Source: Verrucomicrobiota bacterium (GTDB taxonomy: Bacteria > Verrucomicrobiota > Verrucomicrobiia > CAIQCK01). Taken from it: a stretch of DNA of 64,000 bases. Both the position numbers and the translations under genes were made by a program. Shown here one piece after another: positions 49,943 through 59,495 of the stretch. Under the pieces are notes generated by a model. It did no database searches and had not been told where the DNA came from. It worked only from the letters and a program-made list of their open reading frames with translations. Numbering within the stretch: the first letter of the stretch is position 1; each line of letters starts with the position of its first letter. The stretch is from the NCBI GenBank assembly GCA_026397915.1, contig JAPLTX010000008.1:1-64000 (forward strand). The letters are read 5' to 3'.

Positions 49943-51328
49943 ATGCCATTCAAATCACTCGGTTTATCAGACAAGCTCGTGCAGGGAATTCTTGCCACGG
50001 GCTACACGGCACCTACTGCCATCCAATCGCAGGCCATTCCGACCGCGCTTCAAGGCAAGGACATCATCGGTTGCGCGCAGACCGGCACCGGCAAGACCGC
50101 CGCATTCGTGCTGCCCATCCTCAATCGTCTCGCCGCTCACGAGGCCGCCGGCCAGGTGAGCACCGGCATCAAGGCACTCGTGCTGACGCCGACGCGGGAG
50201 CTGGCGGGACAGGTCGAAGAGGCGGTGAAAACTTACGGCCGATTCATGCGGCTGCGCACGCTGGCGATCTACGGCGGCGTTGGCTACGGCCCGCAACTGC
50301 AGGCGCTGCAACGCGGCGTGGACTTTGTCGTGGCGACGCCGGGCCGGCTGATTGACCTGATGAACTCGCGCCGCATTGATCTCTCGAAGGTCGAGGTGCT
50401 CGTGCTCGACGAGGCGGACCGGATGATGGACATGGGCTTCATCCCCGACGTGCGCAAGATCGTTGCCCAAATACCCAAGGAGCGTCAGACGCTGATGTTC
50501 TCGGCCACCATGTCCCGCGAAATCCGCGAGTTGACCGCCAGTATCCAGCGCCAGCCGCAAATAATCCAAATCGGCGAGCAGCGCAATCCCGTGGCGACCG
50601 TCACACAACACATCTTCACCGTGCAGCGCGACCAGAAGATGGACCTGCTCATCCACATCATCGAGGAACAGAATCTCGATTGTGTGTTGGTGTTCTCTCG
50701 CACCAAGCACGGCGCCGACCGCATTTCGCAAAAACTGGAACGGCGTGGCATCCGCTCGGCGGCGCTGCATTCCAACCGCACGCAAAGCCAGCGCCAGAAG
50801 GCGTTGGACGGCTTCAAACGCGGCCATTACCGCGTGCTCGTCGCGACGGACATCGCCGCGCGCGGCATTGACGTGGAGGGCATCTCCCACGTCATCAACT
50901 TCGACACGCCGGTGTATGCCGAGGACTACATCCACCGCATCGGCCGCACCGGCCGCGCCATGGCGACGGGCGACGCGATCACGTTCGTGTCGCGCGACGA
51001 AGAGGAGCATCTGCGCAGCATCGAGAAGTTCATCGGCAAACGCCTGGAGCGGAAGCGCCACCCGACGTTTATGCCGACGACGACGCAGTCATTCCAAAAA
51101 CCGCAGCAACCGGCGCAGCATCCGCAACCGCACGCGCCGAAGCCGGCAAATCACCAGCCTCACCAGCATCATCCGCCGAAGCCCGGCCCGCAGGCGACAC
51201 AACAAGCGTCGCACGAAACGCGCGGCCCATCGCCTCGCCCGCAGCAACCGGCGGGGCACAGCCCTCACCCCAAGCCGCGCCCCAAGCTGAGCTTCTGGCA
51301 GCGCCGCCGGCAGCGTGGCGGGAACTGA
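49943..51328 (+). CDS. rhlE: DEAD-box RNA helicase (RhlE-like) with a Pro/Gln/His-rich tail
   Basis: A 461-aa helicase. Motifs in order are the Q motif GYTAPTAIQSQ, AQTGTGKT (I), PTRELAGQ (Ia), LDEADRM (II), SAT (III), ATDIAARGIDV (V) and HRIGRTGRA (VI). It unwinds RNA in ribosome assembly or decay. The ATG at 49943 is used; the TTG three bases before is less likely. From about residue 375 the tail is low-complexity Pro, Gln, His and Lys, ending in a basic RRRQRGG segment suited to RNA binding. A hairpin downstream may end the transcript. Confidence 0.92.
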   Translation: MPFKSLGLSDKLVQGILATGYTAPTAIQSQAIPTALQGKDIIGCAQTGTGKTAAFVLPILNRLAAHEAAGQVSTGIKALVLTPTRELAGQVEEAVKTYGRFMRLRTLAIYGGVGYGPQLQALQRGVDFVVATPGRLIDLMNSRRIDLSKVEVLVLDEADRMMDMGFIPDVRKIVAQIPKERQTLMFSATMSREIRELTASIQRQPQIIQIGEQRNPVATVTQHIFTVQRDQKMDLLIHIIEEQNLDCVLVFSRTKHGADRISQKLERRGIRSAALHSNRTQSQRQKALDGFKRGHYRVLVATDIAARGIDVEGISHVINFDTPVYAEDYIHRIGRTGRAMATGDAITFVSRDEEEHLRSIEKFIGKRLERKRHPTFMPTTTQSFQKPQQPAQHPQPHAPKPANHQPHQHHPPKPGPQATQQASHETRGPSPRPQQPAGHSPHPKPRPKLSFWQRRRQRGGN

Positions 51329-51354
51329 GCAAGGCGAGTCGGTTCCAAAACGAA

Positions 51355-51409
51355 GGCGGCAGGAATGTCGCCTCTTCGACTCGCTGCGAGGGCGCACACT
51401 CCTGCCGCC
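51355..51409. repeat. Hairpin element downstream of the helicase gene
   Basis: GGCGGCAGGA (51355-51364) and TCCTGCCGCC (51400-51409) form 10-bp arms. The inner layout (AGGAATG on the left, CACTCCT on the right) is like that of the other double-hairpin elements. It may also work as a terminator for the helicase gene. Confidence 0.55.
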
Positions 51410-51443
51410 AACCAAAACAACTTCGGCGTCTGCCGCGTTGAAT

Positions 51444-51827
51444 CTATTGTTGCGGCGGCGGTCGTTGCTGTCCGCCTTCCAGCGGTGGCCGTCGTTCCCC
51501 GCCTTCTTGTTGCGGACGAGGCGGCGTGGGCAACTCCAGTTCGGCCTTGCCCTGCAGCTTCAGTTCCTTGATGTCGTATTTGTAGAGCATGTTGCCGCGC
51601 AGGATGAAGACATGGTCCGCTGTCGCCACCATCTGCGCTTGCATACCCATGCCCGCCATCGGCCGGAACGGCTGCTCGCGTCTCGCACTCTGTCCGCCTT
51701 CGCGGCCTTCACCGCCGCCTTGGGGCGGTCGCGGTGGACGCTCGGCTTCTTGCGCATTGAGCCAGCCCGCCGCCGAAAGCGCCACGGCACCGGCCATCAT
51801 CCATCCAAGCAAACGTTGTTGAGTCAT
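51444..51827 (-). CDS. Small exported Gly/Pro/Arg-rich protein
   Basis: A 127-aa protein with a clear signal peptide (LLGWMMAGAVALSAAGWLNAQ) followed by a Pro/Gly/Arg stretch (PPRPPQGGGEG), a short ordered middle (MVATADHVFILRGNMLYKYD) and a Pro/Gln tail. The middle is a recurrent element of small planctomycete/verrucomicrobial exported proteins of unknown function. It is transcribed against the helicase gene. Confidence 0.7.
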   Translation of the reverse strand: MTQQRLLGWMMAGAVALSAAGWLNAQEAERPPRPPQGGGEGREGGQSARREQPFRPMAGMGMQAQMVATADHVFILRGNMLYKYDIKELKLQGKAELELPTPPRPQQEGGERRPPLEGGQQRPPPQQ

Positions 51828-51949
51828 GTTTTCTATTCTCCGGTTAAGGTTCGCCAGTAGAACGCGCGGCCCGGAGGTTTATTGGTAAGATCGGCAAACT
51901 TGGAGTTCTCGCTGGAGAAGAGAAGACTCTGCGGGCACACTGGCCGCGT

Positions 51950-52939
51950 ATGAAGTATCGCACAACTTGTTTCCTAGAAATGATTCTGTGCTTGGCCGTC
52001 TGCGCGTGCTGTTACGCCGCCGAACTGTCAGCGACTGGTGCTAGCAAGTTCACGCTAACGGTGCTGGAGATTCCCGACGTTCATCGTGGTGCAGGGTTGG
52101 CGTTGGTGATGCAGACGCCGGGCGGCCGCACGTTTCTCTACGACACCGGCAACGGCTATCCCTCGGCAACCAATGCTTCGGGCTGGGCATCCGACCACAA
52201 CAGCGGGCGGGACTTGATCGCGCCGCTGTTGCGCCAGCGCGGCGTGAAGGAACTCGACGGCGTCGTTATCAGCCACGCGCACTACGACCACTTCGGCGGC
52301 TTCGTCTGGCTCGTGGATCATTTCCCCATCCGCAAACTCTACGATACCGGCTACGAGATGCCGGGCCGTGCGAGCGGCGATTACAGTGGCGAGCTAGGGC
52401 ATTACGCGAAACTGCGGCAGCCGTTCAAGCAACGACCCGACGCGCATCAGGTGGCGCGTGCCGGAGACAAGCTCAATTGGGACCAACAACTTGAGGTGGA
52501 GGTGCTCGCGCCGCCGAAGCATTTCTTCCATGAGCGTCATCCAGAGAACCGCCCGAAGAACGATCCGCCCGCCCACTATCTGCTCAACGCAAACGCGATG
52601 ATCCTGCGCATCCAGCATGGCAAGGTGGTCTTCGTGCTTGGTGGCGACATCGAGGCCGAGGACCAGAAGCTCAGCCTCTTGCCGTCATTGCCGCCCGGCA
52701 AGCTCAAGTGCGATGTCCTCATCGCGCCCGGCCACGGCATCCACGCGATCCCGGAGTTCGCCGAGGCGACGCGGCCCAAGGTGGCGGTGGCGAGCCTGTT
52801 TGCGCGTTGGGCGAAAGGGATTCCCGCGTGGAAGGTTTATGGCGCGGTCGGCGCGAAGGTGTATGTCACCGGCGTCCACGGCCAAGTGGAAATCGTTTCC
52901 GACGGCGAGAGCTTCACGACGAAGGCGCAGCGGGAGTAA
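51950..52939 (+). CDS. Exported ComEC-like metallo-beta-lactamase-fold hydrolase
   Basis: A 329-aa protein with a signal peptide (ILCLAVCACCYAA) and the ComEC/Rec2-type hydrolase domain: FLYDTGNG, DGVVISHAHYDHFGG (zinc motif HxHxDH), VLGGDIEAEDQ and a late DVLIAPGHG. There are no membrane channel segments, so it is not a full DNA-uptake protein, but a secreted or periplasmic enzyme, possibly a nuclease or phosphodiesterase. It is followed 41 bp later by the glycoside hydrolase gene. Confidence 0.85.
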   Translation: MKYRTTCFLEMILCLAVCACCYAAELSATGASKFTLTVLEIPDVHRGAGLALVMQTPGGRTFLYDTGNGYPSATNASGWASDHNSGRDLIAPLLRQRGVKELDGVVISHAHYDHFGGFVWLVDHFPIRKLYDTGYEMPGRASGDYSGELGHYAKLRQPFKQRPDAHQVARAGDKLNWDQQLEVEVLAPPKHFFHERHPENRPKNDPPAHYLLNANAMILRIQHGKVVFVLGGDIEAEDQKLSLLPSLPPGKLKCDVLIAPGHGIHAIPEFAEATRPKVAVASLFARWAKGIPAWKVYGAVGAKVYVTGVHGQVEIVSDGESFTTKAQRE

Positions 52940-52980
52940 CGGCACCGTCGGCCTCGGTTGACGGCAGCAGCGAAGCCGCT

Positions 52981-55900
52981 ATGATGCCGCGCATGATTCG
53001 GCTTTTCTGTTTCGCTCTAGCTTGGCTGCTCTTCTCTTCATCCTCAACGACGCTCGCCGCTGATGGCGCGGCGCAAACGCTCCGCGATGACTTCTCCAGT
53101 TACGCAGCCGGCTCCGACGGTGCGCCAGCTTGGGACGCGCAAAGTGTCGGTTGGGAAATCAGCAACGGCGGCTGCATAGGTGACAGCGGTGTGAGCGTCT
53201 GGCGCGCGACGCCGTTTGCGTCAGTCGTCACGTTCGCGTGCGACGTCACCGTGCTGGAACAGCTCAAAGGCGACTGGCTTGTCGCGGGCATTGGCTTGCA
53301 GGCGGATGAGAAGAACTACTGGGCGGTCGGTCTCGTGGCTGCGCCGGAGGCGAAGCAGCGCCGCCACACGGCGGAATTGAACGAATCGCATGATGGCCAC
53401 TGGCTCGCCGCCGGCATCGGCAACACGCGTCTCCCGTCGCTGCCCGGCAAAGGCGGCTTCGACTGGCAGTTCAACCAGACCTATCGCTTTGAAATCAGCC
53501 TCGCGGCTGACAGCATCACCGCGCGTATCACGCAGGGCGCGGACGAACTCGCGCGCTTCGGCTTCAAACTCCCCACTTCGACGCCCGCCGTCCGTGCCGG
53601 CCGGCCGATGTTGCGGGCCAGCGGGCTGCGCGTTCGATTCGACAATGCCACCGTTACCGTCCAGCAAACCGCGCCGGAGCCGAAGGCCGAACCGCAGAAG
53701 TTCCCCCCGTGGGCTTCCCGCAAAGGCAAGGCGATCACGAAAGCCGCCGGTTTCTTCCGCACCGCCGAGAAGGACGGCCGCTGGTGGCTCGTGGATCCGG
53801 AAGGCAAACCGTTCTTCGATGTCGGCACCGACCACGTCAACTACCGCGCTCACTGGTGCGAGGCGCTCGGCTACGCGCCGTATCACAAGAACGTCGCTGC
53901 GAAGTTCGGCAGTGAGGAGGCGTGGGCCTCCAGCGCCATTGAGCGGCTCGCGGCGTGGGGCTTCAATGCGCTGCCGGCCGGCCACAGCCCGTCGCTGCGT
54001 CATCGCGGCCTGCCGCACATTCTCTTCGCGTCCTTCGGATCCAGCTTCGCCAAACGCGAGTGGATCGCCGAGCCGATTCACTGGACCGGCTTCCCTGACG
54101 TGTTCAGCCGGCACTGGCCGACGCATTGCCGCATCGTCGCGCGCAAGATGGCGCAGGAGAGCCGCGGCGACCCGTGGTGCCTCGGCACGTTCCTCGACAA
54201 CGAACTGGAGTGGTATGGCAAGAAAGGCCATCTCGTGGACGAGGTCTTCAAACTCGCGCCGTCCGCGCCGGCCAAGCATGCGTTGCTGGACTGGCTGCTG
54301 AAACGCTGGGGCAATCTCGCGGAGATCAATCGTCGGCTCGGCACGAGCTACGCGAACAAACAGACGTTCCTCGCGGCGACGACAGTGCCGCGAGGTAGCG
54401 CCGGCATCCTGCCGGCGACCACTGCAAGCTCCGCAGGCAAGAACGCCAGCAGGAACGCCGGCAAGGATGCCGGCGCTACGTCTGCCGACGCCTTGACCGA
54501 AGTCCGCGACGGTTTTCTCGCCGAGATTGCCGAGCGTTACTTTGGCATGGCGGCGACGGCGGTGCGCGAGGCCGATCCCGATCATCTTGTGCTTGGCTGC
54601 CGTTTCGCCGGGCGCGCTCCGGAGCCGGCGCTCGCGGCCGCGGGCAAATACAACGACGTGTTCACGTTCAACACCTACCCGCGCGTGGATTTTGAGAACG
54701 TGTGGCGGCCTGACGGCACCGGCGGTGTGGTGCAGCGCGTGCCGCGCGAATTGGCAGAGATGTATCGCGTCGTGCGCCGGCCAATGATCATCACCGAGTG
54801 GAGCTTCCCCGCGCTCGACAGTGGCCTGCCGTGCAAGCATGGTGCCGGGATGCGCGTGGACACGCAGGAGCAGAAGGCCGCGTGCTACCGCATCTTCGCC
54901 AACGCGATGACCGACCTGCCGTTCATGGTCGGCTACCATTACTTCATGTGGGTTGATGAGCCAGCACTGGGAATTGCTTCAACATTCCCCGAAGACAGCA
55001 ACTACGGCCTCGTGAACGAAAAGGACGAAACCTACGAGACGTTGGTGAAGACCGCCACCGAGGTGAACCGCTCCGCCGCCGCGCGCCACGCCCGCAGCAT
55101 CTTCTCCGGTGATTTGGAACTGCGCGCCGCGAAGAACGCCGTGGAGCTGGCAAACACCAACGCGATTGCCGCGCGTGCCGCGCTACGACTCACCGCCGCC
55201 GGCAAAAGTCGCATCGAAGAGGTGACGCTGAAACCGAAGAGCGTGCGTCGCATCGCGTTCTCAACAAAAGGCCCATGGTGTGCCGAGTTGCAGCAATGGG
55301 ACGGCGCGAAGTCGCGCCTCGTTGGCGGCAAGACACTTGGCTCGCTCGACATCGCCAACGCCTCCGCCGCGACGCTGGACGGCGTGCCGGTAGTGCTCGA
55401 CGGTTTGCCAGTCGTGGCAGCAATGCTCACACAACTGGAACCGGGCCGCACGCTGACGCTGACCGCGCCGACGGCCGCGTTTGCGGAAACCGAACGGCTC
55501 GAACTGAAAGCCAACGGCGCGACGTGGCTCTGCGAGCGCAAAGACGGCAGCCTCTTCGACGGCATCCGCGCCGGCGACTTGCCCATGGGACGGCTGGCAT
55601 TCGCGGCGCACCAGAAGATTGACGAACATGATTATTGGACAGCGGCGAACCGCGTGGTCTCGCTGCGCACGCAGGAACAGGCCGACGCGTGGATCGTGGA
55701 AGCGGTTGTCGAACACGCGGGCGGCGCGACGGCGGGCGGGGCGGCGCGTTTCCGGGCAGGGCTGCGCGCGGCAGTGTTCAAACGCGGCGGCCTCGCGCTG
55801 GTGAAGCCGCTCTGGATCGAGAACACCGACTCGCGCTCGTGGCTGCTGGCGGATGCGTTTTGGTTTTGCCGGCCGGCCATCGGCGGTTCGGCCGATGACG

Positions 55901-56232
55901 ACATCATCGGCGGGCCTGCCGCGCCGAACTACTACCGCGCGGCGCAATTCATCACCGATAGCAAGCTCGGCGGCTGCTTTGGCGCGGTGAGCCAGCTCGA
56001 CGGCTGGCGCGTCGCGTTCTGGAAGGACACCGGCATTCATCCGGACGTTTATCGGAAGGTGGACCGCGAGATGCGCGCGGGCCAGCGCCACGAGTGCGGC
56101 GACGTGCCGTATGTCTGGGTCTATGCGTTGCGCGACGCCAACGGCTGGCGCGATGTGGCGCGGCACAACCAGCAGGCTGCGCAAGGCTTGCTGACCGTCG
56201 AATCGGCAAAAGCGAAACCGGCGGCGGAATAG
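52981..56232 (+). CDS. Large exported glycoside hydrolase (clan GH-A, agarase/GH50-like)
   Basis: About 1083 aa. Starts at 52981, 52984 or 52993 are close together; the last begins a good signal peptide (IRLFCFALAWLLFSSS). An N-terminal beta-sandwich region is followed by a TIM-barrel: WWLVDPEGKPFFDVGTDH (about residue 267), the acid/base Asn-Glu in FLDNELEW (about 402) and the nucleophile-type Glu in ITEWSFP (about 604). This resembles beta-agarase and related GH50/GH42-like enzymes. The C-terminal 350 residues form further beta domains. An 85-bp hairpin element lies in frame in the barrel at about residues 471-500. The substrate is a polysaccharide of unknown type. Confidence 0.8.
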   Translation: MMPRMIRLFCFALAWLLFSSSSTTLAADGAAQTLRDDFSSYAAGSDGAPAWDAQSVGWEISNGGCIGDSGVSVWRATPFASVVTFACDVTVLEQLKGDWLVAGIGLQADEKNYWAVGLVAAPEAKQRRHTAELNESHDGHWLAAGIGNTRLPSLPGKGGFDWQFNQTYRFEISLAADSITARITQGADELARFGFKLPTSTPAVRAGRPMLRASGLRVRFDNATVTVQQTAPEPKAEPQKFPPWASRKGKAITKAAGFFRTAEKDGRWWLVDPEGKPFFDVGTDHVNYRAHWCEALGYAPYHKNVAAKFGSEEAWASSAIERLAAWGFNALPAGHSPSLRHRGLPHILFASFGSSFAKREWIAEPIHWTGFPDVFSRHWPTHCRIVARKMAQESRGDPWCLGTFLDNELEWYGKKGHLVDEVFKLAPSAPAKHALLDWLLKRWGNLAEINRRLGTSYANKQTFLAATTVPRGSAGILPATTASSAGKNASRNAGKDAGATSADALTEVRDGFLAEIAERYFGMAATAVREADPDHLVLGCRFAGRAPEPALAAAGKYNDVFTFNTYPRVDFENVWRPDGTGGVVQRVPRELAEMYRVVRRPMIITEWSFPALDSGLPCKHGAGMRVDTQEQKAACYRIFANAMTDLPFMVGYHYFMWVDEPALGIASTFPEDSNYGLVNEKDETYETLVKTATEVNRSAAARHARSIFSGDLELRAAKNAVELANTNAIAARAALRLTAAGKSRIEEVTLKPKSVRRIAFSTKGPWCAELQQWDGAKSRLVGGKTLGSLDIANASAATLDGVPVVLDGLPVVAAMLTQLEPGRTLTLTAPTAAFAETERLELKANGATWLCERKDGSLFDGIRAGDLPMGRLAFAAHQKIDEHDYWTAANRVVSLRTQEQADAWIVEAVVEHAGGATAGGAARFRAGLRAAVFKRGGLALVKPLWIENTDSRSWLLADAFWFCRPAIGGSADDDIIGGPAAPNYYRAAQFITDSKLGGCFGAVSQLDGWRVAFWKDTGIHPDVYRKVDREMRAGQRHECGDVPYVWVYALRDANGWRDVARHNQQAAQGLLTVESAKAKPAAE
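54395..54479. repeat. In-frame REP-like element inside the glycoside hydrolase gene
   Basis: 85 bp with perfect 16-bp outer arms, GTAGCGCCGGCATCCT and its reverse complement. It encodes an odd Ser/Ala/Gly/Lys-rich insert (GILPATTASSAGKNASRNAG) between helices of the barrel. Inner hairpins use GCCGGC. Confidence 0.85.
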
Positions 56233-56330
56233 CGCGCGCTTTGCTGTTTTCCAAAAACTTTTCTCTAAGAAAACTCCGGCTGGCGCGTTACTCTCAGTGA
56301 CGGGCAGTGTTTCCAGATGACGGATCACGC

Positions 56331-56867
56331 ATGAGCGCCGATTGCCAACCTGACAAGGCCGGATGGGTTCACTCTATCCTCGAACGCTACGAGGGGCCGC
56401 TCATCCGTTACGCGGCGCGGATCACCGGCGACGTGGAGCGCGCGCGGGATGTCGTTCAGGAGACGTTTGTCCGGCTGTGCGCGCAGGAGCGCGGGACGGT
56501 GGACGGGCATGAGGCGGAGTGGCTTTTCACCGTCTGCCGCCATCGCGCGCTCGACGTGCAGCGAAAGGAGCGGCGCATGACACCGGCCGACGACGAGACG
56601 ATCCACGACTGCCCCAGCGGCGACCCATCGCCCGCGGCGTTGGCCGAGCGCGACGACGACCACATCCACGTCCTGCGCGCGCTCGGCTCGTTGCCGGCCA
56701 ACCAGCAGGAGGTCATCCGCCTGAAGTTCCAGAATGGCCTCAGCTACGAGGAGATCAGCCGCATCACGAATCTGACAGTGACCAACGTCGGCTTCCTGAT
56801 TCACACCGGCCTGAAAGGGCTGCGTTACCGGCTCCGGGCCGAGTTCGACCTGAAGCCAAAGCTTTGA
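56331..56867 (+). CDS. ECF-family RNA polymerase sigma factor
   Basis: A 178-aa sigma factor with regions 2 and 4. Region 2 covers LERYEGPLIRYAARITGD and RARDVVQETFVRLC (DVVQETF is typical of region 2.2); region 4 is LRALGSLPANQQEVIRLKFQNGLSYEEISRITNLTVTNVG in outline. The ATG at 56331 is used; a GTG 24 bp earlier is possible. It lies 9 bp before a gene whose N-terminus looks like an anti-sigma factor, the classical arrangement. Confidence 0.92.
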   Translation: MSADCQPDKAGWVHSILERYEGPLIRYAARITGDVERARDVVQETFVRLCAQERGTVDGHEAEWLFTVCRHRALDVQRKERRMTPADDETIHDCPSGDPSPAALAERDDDHIHVLRALGSLPANQQEVIRLKFQNGLSYEEISRITNLTVTNVGFLIHTGLKGLRYRLRAEFDLKPKL

Positions 56868-56876
56868 GAGGTTCCC

Positions 56877-59354
56877 ATGAAGTTCCAACCTGACAATCCA
56901 GAATTGACCGCTTACGCGCTGGGCGAACTCGACGGCAGCGAAGCCGCGTCGGTCGCTGCGGCGGTGGAAAACTCCGCCGACTGCCGGCAAGCGGTCGAGG
57001 AGACACGCGAAACCGCCGGCATGCTGAAGAGCGCGCTCCAGACCGAATCCTGTCCGGTGCTGTCGGCGGCCCAGCGCGCCGTCATCAACACGGCGTTGTC
57101 ATCGGCTCCGAAAGTTCCCGCAAGGACCAAGGCAGCGCCCGCGCAACCGTCGTTCTTGGCGGCCGTGCTCGCGTGGCGGCCGCAACTTGCGACGGTCACC
57201 CTGTGGGCCACGGCGTGCTTGGTGGCGGTAACCGGCTGGGCGCTGTGGCTCGAAGTGTTCTGCAAGTCCGGCCGCGACAAGAGCCAGCAACTTACGGGGT
57301 ATACGATCCGGCTCAACCCGAAGCCACTAGCGCCGGGACCGCCGCCGCCTCCACCGCCGCCGTCGGCTGCCAGTCAGTTGGCAATGCAGGCGGTTGTCGC
57401 GCCGTCGGCTGCTTCAAATCTCATACTCTCGAATGGAGTGGTCGGAGCATGGACCTATAGTGGAGTTTTGACAGCAAGTGCTCCTGCGATGCTGGCGAAG
57501 CCGGGTGCAAGCACGTCCCACGTGGTGAACTGGGGCACTTTCAACGGCGGCCTCGACATCAACAACAACGGCAACACATTCGTCATCGGCGGCGGTGGGG
57601 GCACGCGCATGACCGGCAACGGCATAATGAACAAGCTTGGAGGTGGGTATGCCACCATCAATGGTTCTTCTTGGGATGCTACCGCTCCGGCCACAACGAC
57701 CATGAACGATTCCTCCATCTTATCGCTCGGCGGCGGAAACGGCACGCTCACATACAAACTCGGAGCGAACACGCTCATTTTGTCCGGCAACAATACCTAC
57801 AGCGGCGGCACAATCCTCTGCGCTGGTCGGCTGAGCTATAGCGGTCCTGTGTGTATCAATGGCGGCACTTTAGTTCTTACTAATGGCGGCTACAGCGGTG
57901 TCATCGGTTCGTGGGCCTACACACCTCCGCCCGGCACCGAAACCTACGCCCGCATCCGCGACAACCCGTTCCTTGCCGTCGCGGAGCAGCCGCTCTCAAC
58001 GTTCTCGATAGATGTGGACACGGCTTCGTATGCGAACGTGCGGCGGTTTCTGATGCAAGGCTCGTTGCCGCCAAGGGACGCGGTGCGCATCGAGGAGATG
58101 GTCAACTACTTCACCTATGACTACGCGAAGCCGAAGCGCAGCGAGCCGTTCTCGGTGAACATCGAGGCGGCCGGCTGCCCGTGGAACGCCGGGCACCGGC
58201 TCGTGCGCATCGGCCTCAAGAGCCGGGAAGTTTCCGCTGCGAAGCGTCCGCCGTGCAACCTCGTGTTCCTGATTGATGTTTCCGGCTCGATGGCCGACGC
58301 CAACAAACTCTCGCTGATCAAGCCGGCGATGCGGATGCTCGTCGAGCAGTTGACCGAGAACGAGCGCGTCGCCATCGTCGTCTATAACCGGTCGGCGCGC
58401 GTGGTGTTGCACTCCACTTCCGGCGACCGGAAGCAGGAGATCATTGACGCTATCGAGAGTCTCCAGGCCAATGGCTCCACCAACGGCGGCGACGGCATCC
58501 GGCTGGCCTACGACATGGCCACGCGCCACTTCATTGAGCGCGGCGTCAACCGCGTCATCCTCTGCACCGACGGTGATTTCAACGTCGGCACGACCGAGCT
58601 GGCCGATCTGACGCGGTTGATCGAGCAGAAGCGCAAGAGCGGCGTCTTCCTCAGCGTGCTCGGCTTCGGCGCAGGCAACCTCAAGGACGCGACGCTGGAG
58701 CGGCTCGCCGACAAGGGCAACGGCCACTACACCTACATTGATACGTTCTTCGAGGCGCGCAAAGTCCTGGTCGAGCAGATGAACAGCACGCTCGTCACCA
58801 TCGCCAAAGACGTGAAGATTCAGGTGGAGTTCAACCCGACGAAAGTCGCCGGCTACCGGCTCATCGGTTACGAGGACCGATTGCTGGCCAAGGAAGACTT
58901 CAACAACGACCGCAAGGATGCCGGCGAGATCGGCGCGGGCCACTCGGTGACTGCGCTCTACGAAATTGTGCCCGCCGGCCAGCCGCTGCCGACGCCGGCG
59001 GTGGACCCGTTGAAATACCAACCTGCTCCGAAACCGACCGCACCAGTTTCCGACAACAATGAGTTGCTGACGGTGAAGCTTCGTTACAAGCAACCCGACG
59101 GCGACAAGAGCGCGCTGATCGAACAGTCGCTCACCGACGGCGACAAGAGTTACGCTACGGCGTCGCGCGATTTCAAATTCGCCGCTGCGGTCGCCGAGTT
59201 CGGCATGGTGTTGCGCGACAGCGAGCACAAAGGCAACGCGACGCTGGCAGCCGTTCTCGAACTCGCCGAGGAAAGCCGTGGTCCGGACTCATCAGGCTAT
59301 CGGACGGAGTTCCTCAGCTTGGTAAAAAAGGCGCAGGCACTCGGCAAGAAGTAG
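56877..59354 (+). CDS. Anti-sigma-like N-terminus, membrane helix, autotransporter-type repeat and YfbK-like VWA domain
   Basis: An 825-aa protein, ATG behind GAGAGG, paired with the ECF sigma gene. Residues 1-70 resemble an anti-sigma domain (LTAYALGELDGSEAASV, one DCRQAV Cys). A helix spans about 104-126. A poly-Pro run (about 155-162) leads to a beta-rich Gly/Asn/Thr stretch (about 180-345) with LGANTLILSGNNTYSGGT, the hallmark of the passenger-associated (PATR) repeat of autotransporters. YfbK-type sequence then begins at ENPF-like DNPFLAV and FSIDVDTASYANVRRFL; the VWA domain (about 460-640) has the MIDAS motif DVSGSM (D467), and a YfbK-type C-terminus follows. The PATR stretch is not a normal part of this family. 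Confidence 0.88.
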   Translation: MKFQPDNPELTAYALGELDGSEAASVAAAVENSADCRQAVEETRETAGMLKSALQTESCPVLSAAQRAVINTALSSAPKVPARTKAAPAQPSFLAAVLAWRPQLATVTLWATACLVAVTGWALWLEVFCKSGRDKSQQLTGYTIRLNPKPLAPGPPPPPPPPSAASQLAMQAVVAPSAASNLILSNGVVGAWTYSGVLTASAPAMLAKPGASTSHVVNWGTFNGGLDINNNGNTFVIGGGGGTRMTGNGIMNKLGGGYATINGSSWDATAPATTTMNDSSILSLGGGNGTLTYKLGANTLILSGNNTYSGGTILCAGRLSYSGPVCINGGTLVLTNGGYSGVIGSWAYTPPPGTETYARIRDNPFLAVAEQPLSTFSIDVDTASYANVRRFLMQGSLPPRDAVRIEEMVNYFTYDYAKPKRSEPFSVNIEAAGCPWNAGHRLVRIGLKSREVSAAKRPPCNLVFLIDVSGSMADANKLSLIKPAMRMLVEQLTENERVAIVVYNRSARVVLHSTSGDRKQEIIDAIESLQANGSTNGGDGIRLAYDMATRHFIERGVNRVILCTDGDFNVGTTELADLTRLIEQKRKSGVFLSVLGFGAGNLKDATLERLADKGNGHYTYIDTFFEARKVLVEQMNSTLVTIAKDVKIQVEFNPTKVAGYRLIGYEDRLLAKEDFNNDRKDAGEIGAGHSVTALYEIVPAGQPLPTPAVDPLKYQPAPKPTAPVSDNNELLTVKLRYKQPDGDKSALIEQSLTDGDKSYATASRDFKFAAAVAEFGMVLRDSEHKGNATLAAVLELAEESRGPDSSGYRTEFLSLVKKAQALGKK

Positions 59355-59495
59355 CTACAAGCCGGCTGCGCGGCGTTTTGTTGCGACGAGAAGTTCGGAG
59401 TTGAGAGTTGCGCGGGGAGCGGCTACGAATAGCGCGGTGGTGCGTGACATTTTGAACGGTCAGCCGGCAAATTCGGTCGTATAGTTCATCACATC

